A stretch of 46,836 nucleotides of DNA from JBBDKV01 sp040879165 (GCA_040879165.1 JBBDKV010000004.1:1-46836); one strand, 5' to 3'; shown: positions 8,274 to 16,017, counted from the stretch's first letter. Made by a program: numbers and translations. Notes: generated by a model from the letters alone, not told the origin.

Positions 8274-8618
8274 CTAAACGCCTAGAGCTAGATCAGTGTC
8301 TTGAGTACGGCGAGATTTAGTTACTCGCTTCTCTGCGCGTTTGCGTACTTGACGCACAGTTGCGTGAGCTGCATCGACAATTGCCTCGTACATATCCGCC
8401 GCTTCCTTACGAACTACGACCGCAGCTCCAGGCAGACTTACAGAGAAAATTGCCCGATTGGCGTGCGGGTCGTTTGACTTCTTGGCAATAGTTTCCAAAA
8501 ATACGCGCACCTCAATAATTTTCTTGCCAATCTTGCCAAGCTTAGTGGCCTGCTGCTCCGCATGTTTGCGCAGTGCCCCGGTAACTTCCAAATTTTTACC
8601 CTCTACAAGTACTTTCAT
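8274..8618 (-). CDS. hpf: Ribosome hibernation promoting factor (HPF/RaiA family)
   Basis: A 114-residue S30AE-family protein beginning MKVLVEGKNLEVTGALRKH, the usual start of the short HPF form. It continues with the alternating strands and helices seen in the family (EVRVFLETIAKK, RAIFSVSLPGAAVVVRKEA, MYEAIVDAAHATVRQVRKR). It binds the 30S subunit and blocks translation or stabilises inactive ribosomes. The C-terminal dimerisation domain of long HPF is absent. ATG 8618 has AAGGGAG upstream; the longer frame to 8723 runs through the leader and a terminator. A palindrome sits just upstream of the Shine-Dalgarno. Confidence 0.88.
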   Translation of the reverse strand: MKVLVEGKNLEVTGALRKHAEQQATKLGKIGKKIIEVRVFLETIAKKSNDPHANRAIFSVSLPGAAVVVRKEAADMYEAIVDAAHATVRQVRKRAEKRVTKSRRTQDTDLALGV

Positions 8619-8631
8619 ACACTCCCTTCTA

Positions 8632-8647
8632 TCCAACAAGTGTTGGA
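8632..8647. promoter_or_regulatory. Palindrome in the hpf 5' region
   Basis: TCCAACA-AG-TGTTGGA: 7-bp arms around 2 bases, ending about 13 nt upstream of the hpf start codon and just before its Shine-Dalgarno. It may be a repressor operator or a small RNA hairpin affecting translation. No protein assignment is possible. Confidence 0.45.
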
Positions 8648-8712
8648 CGTATTTGGTACTACGGTAACTGTAAGCTGAAAATTTTTTGAAATTAAAATTG
8701 GTAAAAAAGTAC

Positions 8713-8743
8713 AAAAAAACCACGTCTCACATTGATTCGTGGC
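8713..8743 (-). terminator. Rho-independent terminator downstream of recR
   Basis: On the minus strand the stem CCACG/CGTGG with a 13-nt loop is followed by seven T. It lies about 95 nt after the recR stop and upstream of hpf, separating the two leftward genes. Confidence 0.6.
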
Positions 8744-8837
8744 TGGCACATGATCACTGTATTGTACAGTTGTCATTCACGCTTAGATTAACAAAGAAAC
8801 TTTAATTTTACCAGCGTGCTTAAGGCTGATATATCAA

Positions 8838-9440
8838 TTAGAAATCTCTTCTACCCTCAAGTGATCGTTTGAGCGTCACGCCGTCTGCATACTCGATATC
8901 TGCGCCAATTGGTAAACCATGTCCGATTCGAGTAATTTTCATTTCAGAATATTGCAAAGATTGCCTGATATATTCAGTAATATACAAAGCTGTAGCCTCA
9001 CCTTCCATAGTAGGATTGGTGGCAAGAATTATTTCTTCTACACCATCCAATCGCTTTGATATATCATGCAAAAATAATTGTTCTGGACCTATGTTGTGCA
9101 ATGGTGCAATTGATCCGTGCAAAATATGGTACTTACCCCCAAAAGCTCCTGATCTCTCCAAAGCCAGTACATCTAATGGCTGTTCAACAATGCACAGCGC
9201 CGCTTGATCACGCTTGGTATCAGTACACAGCGAACAAGGATCCTGCTCGCTAACATTATGGCAAATACCGCACAACACAGTATTTTTCTTGAGCGCCACT
9301 AGACGATCAGCAAATTCCTGAAGTCGAGACTCAGGATGATGTAGTAAATAAAATGCTAGTCGTTGAGCAGATTTTGGACCAATGCCGGGAAGTCGTTCAA
9401 AAGTTTCCGTAAGTTCTCGAACCGCTCTTGGTAATTTCAT
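8838..9440 (-). CDS. recR: Recombination mediator RecR
   Basis: A 200-residue RecR, which works with RecF/RecO in loading RecA at gaps. It shows the N-terminal HhH segment (RLPGIGPKSAQRLAFYLL), the four-Cys zinc finger (CGICHNVSEQDPCSLC), the Toprim start (LCIVEQPLDVLALERSG) and the Toprim/Walker-B-like ILATNPTMEGEATALY, then a C-terminal GADIEYADGVTLKRSLEGR. Length is normal. ATG 9440 gives the family start (MKLPRAVRELTETFERLPG). A TACTAT hexamer ends 9 nt before the ATG, so the transcript may be leaderless. Confidence 0.95.
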   Translation of the reverse strand: MKLPRAVRELTETFERLPGIGPKSAQRLAFYLLHHPESRLQEFADRLVALKKNTVLCGICHNVSEQDPCSLCTDTKRDQAALCIVEQPLDVLALERSGAFGGKYHILHGSIAPLHNIGPEQLFLHDISKRLDGVEEIILATNPTMEGEATALYITEYIRQSLQYSEMKITRIGHGLPIGADIEYADGVTLKRSLEGRRDF

Positions 9441-9530
9441 CACGAGGCAATAGTACAGGGAAATGGACGTGTTGTCACGAGCGTGTCCTTTCAATCACTC
9501 ATTGCAACCTGTCCTATCCTGACAAATGTA

Positions 9531-9929
9531 TTATTGTTCTAGTTCTTTGTACACCTTGAGTAATGCTGCGTCAAAAGTCAAAATATCTACTCCACGCAAC
9601 TTAGCTTTAACAAGCAAATAACTGTCCACAAAACGTAATTTTTTTCTGTACTGCTCCCAGATAGCAAGCATCACATCCCGATCTTCCACTTCTAGCCATT
9701 TTTGCGATAAAAACAGCTCAAAAACCTCAGCGATGCTTGTCCTCGATTTCTTGTAAAACGACTCCAGAACATAACATGTTTCTGCTATCACCACCGAACT
9801 AATTTTAATTTTTCTCTTACCCTGCTCTGCTTCTTTCAGCCAACTGCGAGCCTGCTCGTATTGCTGAGCATTATCGCCTACCAAGAATCGCAAAAGAACA
9901 TTGGTGTCAATTACCTGGATGGCGCTCAT
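9531..9929 (-). CDS. PIN-domain toxin, VapC-like
   Basis: A 132-residue PIN-domain ribonuclease, the likely toxin of a type II toxin-antitoxin pair. Acidic catalytic positions appear in order: IDTNVLLRFL (first Asp), VIAETCYVLE (Glu), RFVDSYLLVKA (Asp) and ILTFDAALLK (Asp). The start ATG 9929 overlaps the antitoxin stop in an ATGA junction, the standard coupled arrangement of VapBC operons. Its RNA target cannot be read from sequence. Confidence 0.9.
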   Translation of the reverse strand: MSAIQVIDTNVLLRFLVGDNAQQYEQARSWLKEAEQGKRKIKISSVVIAETCYVLESFYKKSRTSIAEVFELFLSQKWLEVEDRDVMLAIWEQYRKKLRFVDSYLLVKAKLRGVDILTFDAALLKVYKELEQ

Positions 9930-10171
9930 ACTTTTGTCCAATCCTCAAAAAATTGCTGACGCGCCTCTCGAAGTTGCGCATCACTCAACGTAACATCGGA
10001 CTTCAGACTGCCCCCTAATGACCAAAAATCCTGCTGTTTTGGTCGAACAACTAAAGATTCCCCCTGCTTCTCGATTACTGCTTTGGTCGCACTAGTGATG
10101 CCAAAAGCCTTGAGTAGCTTCTTGGGAATCGTCAGCTGACCCTGACTGGTGATTGAGACGATGTGTTGCAT
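9926..10171 (-). CDS. AbrB/SpoVT-type antitoxin, VapB-like
   Basis: An 81-residue antitoxin. The N-terminal swapped-hairpin DNA-binding domain is clear (IVSITSQGQLTIPKKLLKAF, then KAVIEKQGESLVVRP), and the C-terminal tail (LREARQQFFEDWTKV) would wrap the toxin. ATG 10171 is chosen for the domain start; an in-frame ATG at 10177 is also possible. The longer frame to 10255 reads through operator repeats. Members of this family repress their own promoter, and the upstream repeats fit that. Confidence 0.88.
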   Translation of the reverse strand: MQHIVSITSQGQLTIPKKLLKAFGITSATKAVIEKQGESLVVRPKQQDFWSLGGSLKSDVTLSDAQLREARQQFFEDWTKV

Positions 10172-10200
10172 ATCCATTATTTTATAAGAAAGTAATGGAT
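10172..10200. promoter_or_regulatory. Inverted repeat around the vapBC -10 (likely autoregulatory operator)
   Basis: ATCCATTA (10172-10179) and TAATGGAT (10193-10200) form perfect 8-bp arms. Between them on the minus strand is TATAAA (10186-10181), the likely -10, whose end is 9 nt from the antitoxin ATG. Antitoxin binding here would occlude RNA polymerase. Confidence 0.6.
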
Positions 10201-10218
10201 TATCAATACTCATTATTT

Positions 10219-10242
10219 TTTGATCTGAAATTTGATCTGAAA
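10219..10242. repeat. Tandem 12-bp direct repeat upstream of vapBC
   Basis: TTTGATCTGAAA occurs twice head to tail (10219-10230 and 10231-10242), 20-45 nt upstream of the -10. It could be a second binding site for the antitoxin or another regulator, or a replication-slippage duplication. Confidence 0.6.
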
Positions 10243-10298
10243 AGTGTGTAGACATGTAGCAAAGTTTACTAGCAAATCCTTACTTACAGTGTAGGAAG

Positions 10299-11105
10299 TT
10301 ATTGAGTATCTAGAATGGTACGCATCTGCTCATGCAACTGAGCAGCCGCTTGGCTCGGATCTTCTGCCCGACTGATGCCTCGAGAGACATTAATCAGCAA
10401 ACTACCACTGGTAGGATGCAATCCTGACTTAAGCGTTGCTGCTAACTCACCACCTTGCGTGCCTACTCCAGGTACCAAAAGCCCCAAATCACCAACTTCA
10501 GCCCGCACCTCAGCCAAAATTTCTGGATAGGTTGCTCCCACCACGAGCATGCAATCACCCTGCTGCGACCAGACCTGACTCACTTGCTGCGCCACCTGCT
10601 GCCAGAGGGGCTTGCCTTCTACATCCAAGTCCTGGAACTCGCCTGAGCCAGCATTGGATGTTTTGCAGAGTATGATCTGCAACTTGTCTGTGCGCTTGAA
10701 AAACGGCTCAATCGCATCAAATCCCAGATAGGGATGAAGCGTGACTGCATCGACCTGGAGCTCATCATAGAATGCCTGGGCATAGGCTTCGCTCGTGTCG
10801 CCAATATCTGCTCGCTTGGCATCTGCGATTATCAGAATTTCAGGATACTGCTCTTTGAGGTACGCAATGGTCGCAGCCATTTCTTGCCAGCCCTGACTTC
10901 CCTGCGCCTCATAAAAGGCAGTATTGATCTTATAGGCAGCTGCGTGCTGGGCAGTTTGCTCAATCAACCACTTATTCCAGGTAAACTGCGGCTGAGATTG
11001 CTGGGTAAATTCTGCTGGCAGCTCTTGTACTCGAGTGTCTAGACCGACGCACAAAACACTGTGCAATTGAGCAATCCGCTTGAGGTATTTTTCTTTAGCG
11101 GTCAT
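10299..11105 (-). CDS. pyrF: Orotidine 5'-phosphate decarboxylase
   Basis: Converts OMP to UMP, the last step of de novo pyrimidine synthesis. The catalytic motif is IIADAKRADIGDTS, and the substrate-binding elements include CVGLDTR near the N-terminus and LLVPGVGTQGG near the C-terminus. At 268 aa with the DAKRADIGDTS form it belongs to the longer (type 2, mycobacterial-like) PyrF group. The ATG directly abuts the pyrE stop (0 nt spacing), so translation is probably coupled. Confidence 0.94.
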   Translation of the reverse strand: MTAKEKYLKRIAQLHSVLCVGLDTRVQELPAEFTQQSQPQFTWNKWLIEQTAQHAAAYKINTAFYEAQGSQGWQEMAATIAYLKEQYPEILIIADAKRADIGDTSEAYAQAFYDELQVDAVTLHPYLGFDAIEPFFKRTDKLQIILCKTSNAGSGEFQDLDVEGKPLWQQVAQQVSQVWSQQGDCMLVVGATYPEILAEVRAEVGDLGLLVPGVGTQGGELAATLKSGLHPTSGSLLINVSRGISRAEDPSQAAAQLHEQMRTILDTQ

Positions 11106-11756
11106 CTAGTCTTTCTGTCTAGCAGACCATCCATGTGGATCAACTAACCACTCCCGAATTACAGCGTTATTTTCATGAGCGATGGTTTTTCTTTCCAAAG
11201 CCACATCCAAAATCTCAGAAACACTGACTAAACTATAGAGGGCGACTCCTGCATCGTCAAATGCCTGGCGGGTCTCGAGAAAATCATACCAAGTAATACT
11301 TAAGCAAACATCCACTTGCCCACCTGCATCTCGGATAGACTGCACGCCCGCCAGGCTTGAGCCGCCCGTCGTGACATGATCCTCAATCAACAAAACTGAT
11401 TTTCCAGTGACATCTCCACCTTCAATTTTGGACTTTGTGCCATGATCTTTAGCTTTTTTACGAATAAAAACCGAGGGCTTCTCAAGGAGAAAGCCCAGTG
11501 TAGCACTGTGGGGAATGCCAGCAGTTTCGATGCCCGCTAGACAATCAAAGGATACGTTGTGTTCTGAAATCTTGGCCTGCCACGCGGACAATACGACTTT
11601 CCACGACTCAGGGTGAAATGGCAGGACTCGATTATCGACATACAGGGGTGAGCGCATTCCAGACTTGAGGGTTAATGGTGAATCAGTCACAAACTGTACT
11701 GCTTCAATATCAAGTAGCGCCTGAGCAACTGCTCGAGATGTATCTTGTTTTGCCAT
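11106..11756 (-). CDS. pyrE: Orotate phosphoribosyltransferase
   Basis: Transfers phosphoribose from PRPP to orotate, forming OMP. The PRPP-binding loop is VLLIEDHVTTGGSSL, and a basic flexible-loop segment (FIRKKAKDHGTKSKIEGG) precedes it as in OPRT enzymes. The substrate region reads LKSGMRSPLYVDNR. Length is 216 aa from ATG 11756, which has a GGAAGG Shine-Dalgarno 7-12 nt upstream inside the 19-nt gap after pyrD. The longer frame into pyrD is not used. It is the middle gene of a pyrD-pyrE-pyrF operon. Confidence 0.93.
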   Translation of the reverse strand: MAKQDTSRAVAQALLDIEAVQFVTDSPLTLKSGMRSPLYVDNRVLPFHPESWKVVLSAWQAKISEHNVSFDCLAGIETAGIPHSATLGFLLEKPSVFIRKKAKDHGTKSKIEGGDVTGKSVLLIEDHVTTGGSSLAGVQSIRDAGGQVDVCLSITWYDFLETRQAFDDAGVALYSLVSVSEILDVALERKTIAHENNAVIREWLVDPHGWSARQKD

Positions 11757-11775
11757 ACCAACCTTCCAATACATG

Positions 11776-12861
11776 CTACTTTTCTGCTGATAAAATTTCC
11801 TGCGCCAAACTCGGTCGCCACATTGCGCCAGTAGCGCTCTGGACGGCGTCTGCACCGGCGTCTCGGTAGCGATGATAGTCCTCTGGCTCTGTGACGCCAC
11901 CCACCCCAATCACCTCAAAATCCAAGTCGTGCTGTGCTCGCAACTTAACTAGTCGCTCAGTCATTTCTAGACCTGCCCACTGAATGGCTGCGCCACAGAC
12001 ACCACTAATTAGCCGCCCTTCACCTGGCAACGCTTGCTTGCCCTGCCGATCAACCACCGAAGCTGGAATGGTGTTGATAGCAGAAATACCTGCCACCATC
12101 TTCCCGATAGTCGTGATCAGCTGTTCTAAGGCAGAATCTTCAACAAAATAAGCTATCTTAATAATCAATGGTGTATCACCTATTTCTTGCTTTATTGCAT
12201 AGACAATTGACTCAACTCGAGCTACGTCAAAACAGACTAAGTGCCCAGTGCCCTCGTTCGGACAGCTGAGATTGGCTTCTAGAATTGGGGCTGCTGTTTC
12301 TTTGACCAACCCAGCCGTCGCGACATAGTCTTTGACAAACTCCTCGACTGATCCAGATTCGGGTTTTGTTCCCTGAAAGCTGCCTATCATCACTTGACCC
12401 TCGCTAGCCGACTGCACTGCGTTTTCCATGTCTGGCTGCCAGATGTCAGGATTTTTGGAGGGCACGCCAAATGAGTTAGTAATTGAGAGTGGTGAGTCGT
12501 ATTGGTCTTTGGTGATCACTGGCTCACTGCGCCCAGTTTGCAGGTCATCATCAACGTCAATTGGCAAGACATTCGGGTGCGGATGACAAGGAGTAGAGCG
12601 AGAGCGAACAGTTTTATAGGTGGCAATATCATAGCCATGACGGAAAGCAGCCTCAACAAATTTTGCATTAATCAATGGACCAGCTGGGATGCCAAAGGGC
12701 AAATAAACCGGGTGGCCGCAGAACTGGTGGTTCGGTTTTGTGCCCGACCTCTCGACGCTCACATCAGCATCCGCAAACGAACCAAACGGCCCCTGCTCAT
12801 AATTTTCTTCGTAGCTGATGGTGGGATTGTAGAAGGGGTGCGTGTAGCGACTTGTGCTCAT
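11776..12861 (-). CDS. pyrD: Dihydroorotate dehydrogenase family protein (class 1-like)
   Basis: Predicted to oxidise dihydroorotate to orotate. The FMN/substrate motif is EANLSCPNEG, with Cys200 at the position of the class 1 catalytic base (class 2 enzymes have Ser). The C-terminal phosphate-binding half reads FEVIGVGGVTEPEDYHRYRDAGADAV. The N-terminal FGIPAGPLINAKF replaces the usual AAGLDKN segment and is divergent, and the protein (361 aa) is longer than typical class 1A. No pyrK partner is adjacent, so the electron acceptor is unknown. The operon order with pyrE and pyrF supports the assignment. Confidence 0.85.
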   Translation of the reverse strand: MSTSRYTHPFYNPTISYEENYEQGPFGSFADADVSVERSGTKPNHQFCGHPVYLPFGIPAGPLINAKFVEAAFRHGYDIATYKTVRSRSTPCHPHPNVLPIDVDDDLQTGRSEPVITKDQYDSPLSITNSFGVPSKNPDIWQPDMENAVQSASEGQVMIGSFQGTKPESGSVEEFVKDYVATAGLVKETAAPILEANLSCPNEGTGHLVCFDVARVESIVYAIKQEIGDTPLIIKIAYFVEDSALEQLITTIGKMVAGISAINTIPASVVDRQGKQALPGEGRLISGVCGAAIQWAGLEMTERLVKLRAQHDLDFEVIGVGGVTEPEDYHRYRDAGADAVQSATGAMWRPSLAQEILSAEK

Positions 12862-12867
12862 AATCAG

Positions 12868-12873
12868 ATTATA
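12868..12873 (-). promoter_or_regulatory. -10 TATAAT of the pyrDEF operon, leaderless-type
   Basis: On the minus strand a perfect TATAAT ends 6 nt before the pyrD ATG (12861), so transcription should start at the start codon. Downstream pyrE, in contrast, has a Shine-Dalgarno. Confidence 0.65.
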
Positions 12874-12909
12874 TTTGTTAAATGCTGCTCATTACTAGAA
12901 TTAAGATTA

Positions 12910-13200
12910 CTAAAAATAGAGAAAAATGGATACCGCTATCATGACTAGAATGGCACTCCAAACCCAAATGAGCCGATTAAATAGTGGAATTTTTTTGACA
13001 AGTAGGTAGCTAATTATGGTAGTCGGGACAACATAGAGTATGCCGATAACAAAAATACCAAACATATATCCATATGGTGGGAATGATAGAATAATTTGCT
13101 TCTTAAGTCCTGTCAGCATTAGGTCAATGAACGGTAAAAAAGGCCACACGATCAAAAATGATAATACTAGTCTGCTGAATGTTAAAAAAGTACTATTCAT
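12910..13200 (-). CDS. Small integral membrane protein, unknown
   Basis: 96 residues with three likely membrane segments (about residues 8-30, 43-65 and 74-94) separated by short basic loops (GLKKQ, KKIPLFNR). No family recognised. It starts 14 nt after the amidohydrolase stop on the same strand and ends 48 nt before the pyrD start, so it probably shares the transcript with argG and the amidohydrolase. A transporter role in nucleobase supply would be speculation. Confidence 0.65.
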   Translation of the reverse strand: MNSTFLTFSRLVLSFLIVWPFLPFIDLMLTGLKKQIILSFPPYGYMFGIFVIGILYVVPTTIISYLLVKKIPLFNRLIWVWSAILVMIAVSIFLYF

Positions 13201-13214
13201 TTTCTGATCATCCC

Positions 13215-14198
13215 TTACTCTATTCCCAACACCTTCCGCCCATTCACTGTAGCAATATCTGTCAGTACATCCAAGTCATGAATCCGAGCTGCTTCAAGTA
13301 GTACGCGTAAGTCCAACCACATATCCGCATCATTAAACGGCATCCAAATATCAGCAATATTGTCTGTGCCGATTCCTACAGGAATGTCATACTCGAGCAT
13401 CTCATCTACCGGCGTAATTGGATTGTGAATTGGCGCTAACTCCTCACTACGCCGCTCATTGAGCCAGGAAACCGGACAACTGATAAACATCATTCCTGAT
13501 TTTTGCATCAGCTTATATATTCTCTGACGCTCTTTTTCTGGTCGTGAGTTGATAGATATGCCATGAATTCCCACTACTCGACCTTGCATGCCATGCTCAA
13601 TTGTCTTCTCAGCAAGGATTTCTGTTTCGTGTTCACTTGGAATATTGAGCTCATCAACGTGGCAGTGTACCATCTTCCCCATTTGCTTGGCAGTACCGAG
13701 CAAGATATCTAAGTGCTCAGCCTCCCTTCCTCTTGCCGCATCAGCCTTCAGCAGCCCGCCAATAATATCCACAAATTCAGCACCTACATCAAACCATTTC
13801 CGAGCATCTTTTTCTTTGTTAAAAAGTCCATCACTTGATTGATTGAGAAATTTGATAGTTAAGTCTGATTGGTATCGCTCACGCAATTTAATAGCAGCCT
13901 TAATGGCCTTGTCCTTAACATTGCAATCTACGTCGATAAATGTCCCTAGTGCTGTCACATTTTGTTCCAGCATTCGCTCGACAGCCCGTGCCATTCGATC
14001 GTATATTTGATCAACAGTCGAATTGCGTCGCAATTCGTCATTAAGCGTCCATTTTTCACTACGCAGTCGATCACTCAGCTCAAAGTTTTCTTGAGTTAGC
14101 GTGTACGCCCGATCAATATGTGCGTGACAATTCACCCAGCCACCAGCTTTGTGAATACGAGCGAGCAAATCTTCTTGAATATTCCAATACTCTAGCAT
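13215..14198 (-). CDS. Amidohydrolase, cytosine deaminase (CodA)-like
   Basis: A metal-dependent amidohydrolase of 327 aa. Likely metal ligands and catalytic residues are NCHAHIDRAYT (His25, His27), MVHCHVDELN (His178, Glu183), VVGIHG (His212) and VGIGTDNIADIW (Asp279). The last motif and the following MPFNDADM resemble the GHDD...PLGTANM segment of CodA more than dihydroorotase. It could deaminate cytosine or a related heterocycle. The gene starts 1 nt after the argG stop with GGGGAG just upstream, and sits between argG and the pyr genes. Substrate is an inference; a dihydroorotase-like role cannot be excluded. Confidence 0.75.
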   Translation of the reverse strand: MLEYWNIQEDLLARIHKAGGWVNCHAHIDRAYTLTQENFELSDRLRSEKWTLNDELRRNSTVDQIYDRMARAVERMLEQNVTALGTFIDVDCNVKDKAIKAAIKLRERYQSDLTIKFLNQSSDGLFNKEKDARKWFDVGAEFVDIIGGLLKADAARGREAEHLDILLGTAKQMGKMVHCHVDELNIPSEHETEILAEKTIEHGMQGRVVGIHGISINSRPEKERQRIYKLMQKSGMMFISCPVSWLNERRSEELAPIHNPITPVDEMLEYDIPVGIGTDNIADIWMPFNDADMWLDLRVLLEAARIHDLDVLTDIATVNGRKVLGIE

Positions 14199-14199
14199 C

Positions 14200-15831
14200 C
14201 TACTCCCCCTTCCCATTTCCTCTGGACACCAGCCGCTTCTCCAGCCGACCCACCAGTTTTTCCGCCAGTGCGTAAGTATTCACTAACTGCGCATTAGTCT
14301 TAACTGCCCAATCCTGAATCAGTTCACCGTCAGCCTGTGAGGCAGCGCTGGATTTTGCCTCAGGAATGGAGATGATTAAATCAAAGAGGTCTTGGCGCAA
14401 CACATCGTCCAGATTTGGAATCTCACTACTCTGAATCTTGTGCACCTTGAGCGACTCAATCTTATTTTTCTTCAAGAAAGCGTGCGTCTGGTTGGTCGCG
14501 TAAAAATGGAAACCGAGCTTACTGAGTCGCTTGATCAAAGGCAAAAACTGCTTTTTGTTCTTGTCATCGCCAATACTCAGTAACGCAAACCGTTCAGTAT
14601 TCTGCGCCAGGCGCATTTGCAGGGTGTACAGCTCGATAAAACCTGGTGAGGCATTCTGATTAAATGTCACATCCTTCATAAATGTCGCCAGTTTTTCATC
14701 AAAGATGGAGTTGGCTGTATCCACTGCTACCACCTCTGACATGCCCTTGAAGAGTTTGACAGTTACCAGGCCAGTCACTTTTTCATTGACTTTATCAATA
14801 TAGGCATTGAGATCGTCCATCAGTGGCTCATACCAAAGTGCGCCATAACAGAGATACGCCCACTTGGTGTCTATTCCTGATTTGAACTCATTTTCAGCGC
14901 GGGTTGAAACGTACTTTTCTAGATCATAGTGCGCCTTGATGATGATCTCAGCCGCAGGCGCTTCGTAGAGGCCGCGCACTTTCAGTCCGATCAGGCGGTC
15001 TTCAATATGATGAGCGATGCCGACGGCGTGTTTGGCGCCAATCTGATTCAACTTGTCAATCATCTCCACCAACCCAAGCCGCTTGCCATCCAACTCAGTA
15101 GGGATGCCTTTGACAAAACGCAGCTTCACATACTGTGGCTTGTCGAGCGCTTTTTCTGGCAAGCGACAAACCTGGAGAATTTTATCAAGAGGCGGCACGA
15201 GAGCCGGATTCTCAATCTCACCACTCTCCCCCGTCACGCCCCACATATTGTCATCGTAGGAGTATGGGCTGTCTGAGGTCTGCTTGACTGGAATGTTGTG
15301 TTTCTTGGCGTACTCAAGCTCTTCCTCGCGCCCCATGCCCCATTCGCGAACCGGTGCAATCAACTTCATTTCGGGTGCTAGCGTCAACACTGAGCCCTCG
15401 ATTCGGACTTGATCATTGCCTTTGCCTGTACAACCATGTGCGATGGTATCTGCCTGGTACTCGCGAGCAACGTCCACGGCAATTTTGGCGAGCAGCGGCC
15501 GCCCCAGCGGTGTACTGAGATAATAGCGACCTTGATAATGCCCATTTGCCTTGATACCTCGAGCAATGTAGTGGTAGGCAAATTCATTTTTAGCGTCGAT
15601 CACCAACGCTTCTGTAGCACCTAACTTGAGGGCCTTTTTGCGAATCTTCTCCAAATCATCTGCCTGTTGACCAATATCGATAGTCAGCGCAATCACCTCA
15701 GCATCGTATTCGTCCTGAATCCACTTAAGCATGACTGAAGTGTCCAAACCACCGGAGTATAGAAGCACCACCCGCTTAATCTCACCTTTGCGGCCTTCGT
15801 AGCTTGATACTTTCTGGTATGTTTCTTGCAT
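14200..15831 (-). CDS. argG: Argininosuccinate synthase fused to a C-terminal MGS-like domain
   Basis: Residues about 18-410 are a complete argininosuccinate synthase, joining citrulline and aspartate with ATP. The ATP pyrophosphatase P-loop YSGGLDTS is at 25-32, with AHGCTGKGNDQVR at 131-143 and SDSPYSYDDNMWG at 186-198. Residues about 414-530 are an extra domain absent from normal ArgG (about 400-450 aa). Its pattern, LPLIKRLSKLGFHFYATNQT, then LFDLIISIPE and AQLVNTYALAEKLV, matches the MGS-like fold found at the C-terminus of carbamoyl-phosphate synthase, where it binds allosteric effectors. No frameshift or linker stop is seen, so the fusion is a single frame. A terminator-like hairpin lies in its leader. 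Confidence 0.92.
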   Translation of the reverse strand: MQETYQKVSSYEGRKGEIKRVVLLYSGGLDTSVMLKWIQDEYDAEVIALTIDIGQQADDLEKIRKKALKLGATEALVIDAKNEFAYHYIARGIKANGHYQGRYYLSTPLGRPLLAKIAVDVAREYQADTIAHGCTGKGNDQVRIEGSVLTLAPEMKLIAPVREWGMGREEELEYAKKHNIPVKQTSDSPYSYDDNMWGVTGESGEIENPALVPPLDKILQVCRLPEKALDKPQYVKLRFVKGIPTELDGKRLGLVEMIDKLNQIGAKHAVGIAHHIEDRLIGLKVRGLYEAPAAEIIIKAHYDLEKYVSTRAENEFKSGIDTKWAYLCYGALWYEPLMDDLNAYIDKVNEKVTGLVTVKLFKGMSEVVAVDTANSIFDEKLATFMKDVTFNQNASPGFIELYTLQMRLAQNTERFALLSIGDDKNKKQFLPLIKRLSKLGFHFYATNQTHAFLKKNKIESLKVHKIQSSEIPNLDDVLRQDLFDLIISIPEAKSSAASQADGELIQDWAVKTNAQLVNTYALAEKLVGRLEKRLVSRGNGKGE

Positions 15832-15859
15832 AGCTTCTTTCTTGATTACACACTACTAC

Positions 15860-15889
15860 AAAAAACCCCTCTGCTTATTTAGAGGGGTT
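15860..15889 (-). terminator. Terminator or attenuator hairpin in the argG leader
   Basis: On the minus strand the 9-bp arms AACCCCTCT/AGAGGGGTT flank an 8-nt loop, and six T run from the end of the stem. It ends 28 nt before the argG start. The GH31 gene upstream already has its own terminator 60 nt earlier, so this second one probably attenuates argG transcription. Confidence 0.7.
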
Positions 15890-15949
15890 GCAATTACAAC
15901 TTTTTGATACTACGGTTGGATCCGCTATCTTAAAAATGAGTCTGCTGGT

Positions 15950-15978
15950 AAAAAAAATCCTAGCGACTGGCACTAGGA
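15950..15978 (-). terminator. Rho-independent terminator of the GH31 gene
   Basis: On the minus strand TCCTAG, a 9-nt loop, CTAGGA and then eight T. It lies about 110 nt after the GH31 stop. Confidence 0.7.
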
Positions 15979-16017
15979 AAAATAGTATATGTACTGTTTA
16001 CATATTTGGCAAGCAGT

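Noticed and set aside
8756..8770. ACTGTA-TTG-TACAGT, resembling a LexA box
   Set aside because: The CTGT/ACAG half-sites are separated by 5 nt, not the 8 nt of the E. coli-type box. There is no SOS gene assignment for the hpf side.
15832..15950. T-box riboswitch in the argG leader
   Set aside because: The leader between the two hairpins is only about 60 nt and the conserved T-box sequence is not present, so a T-box cannot fit.
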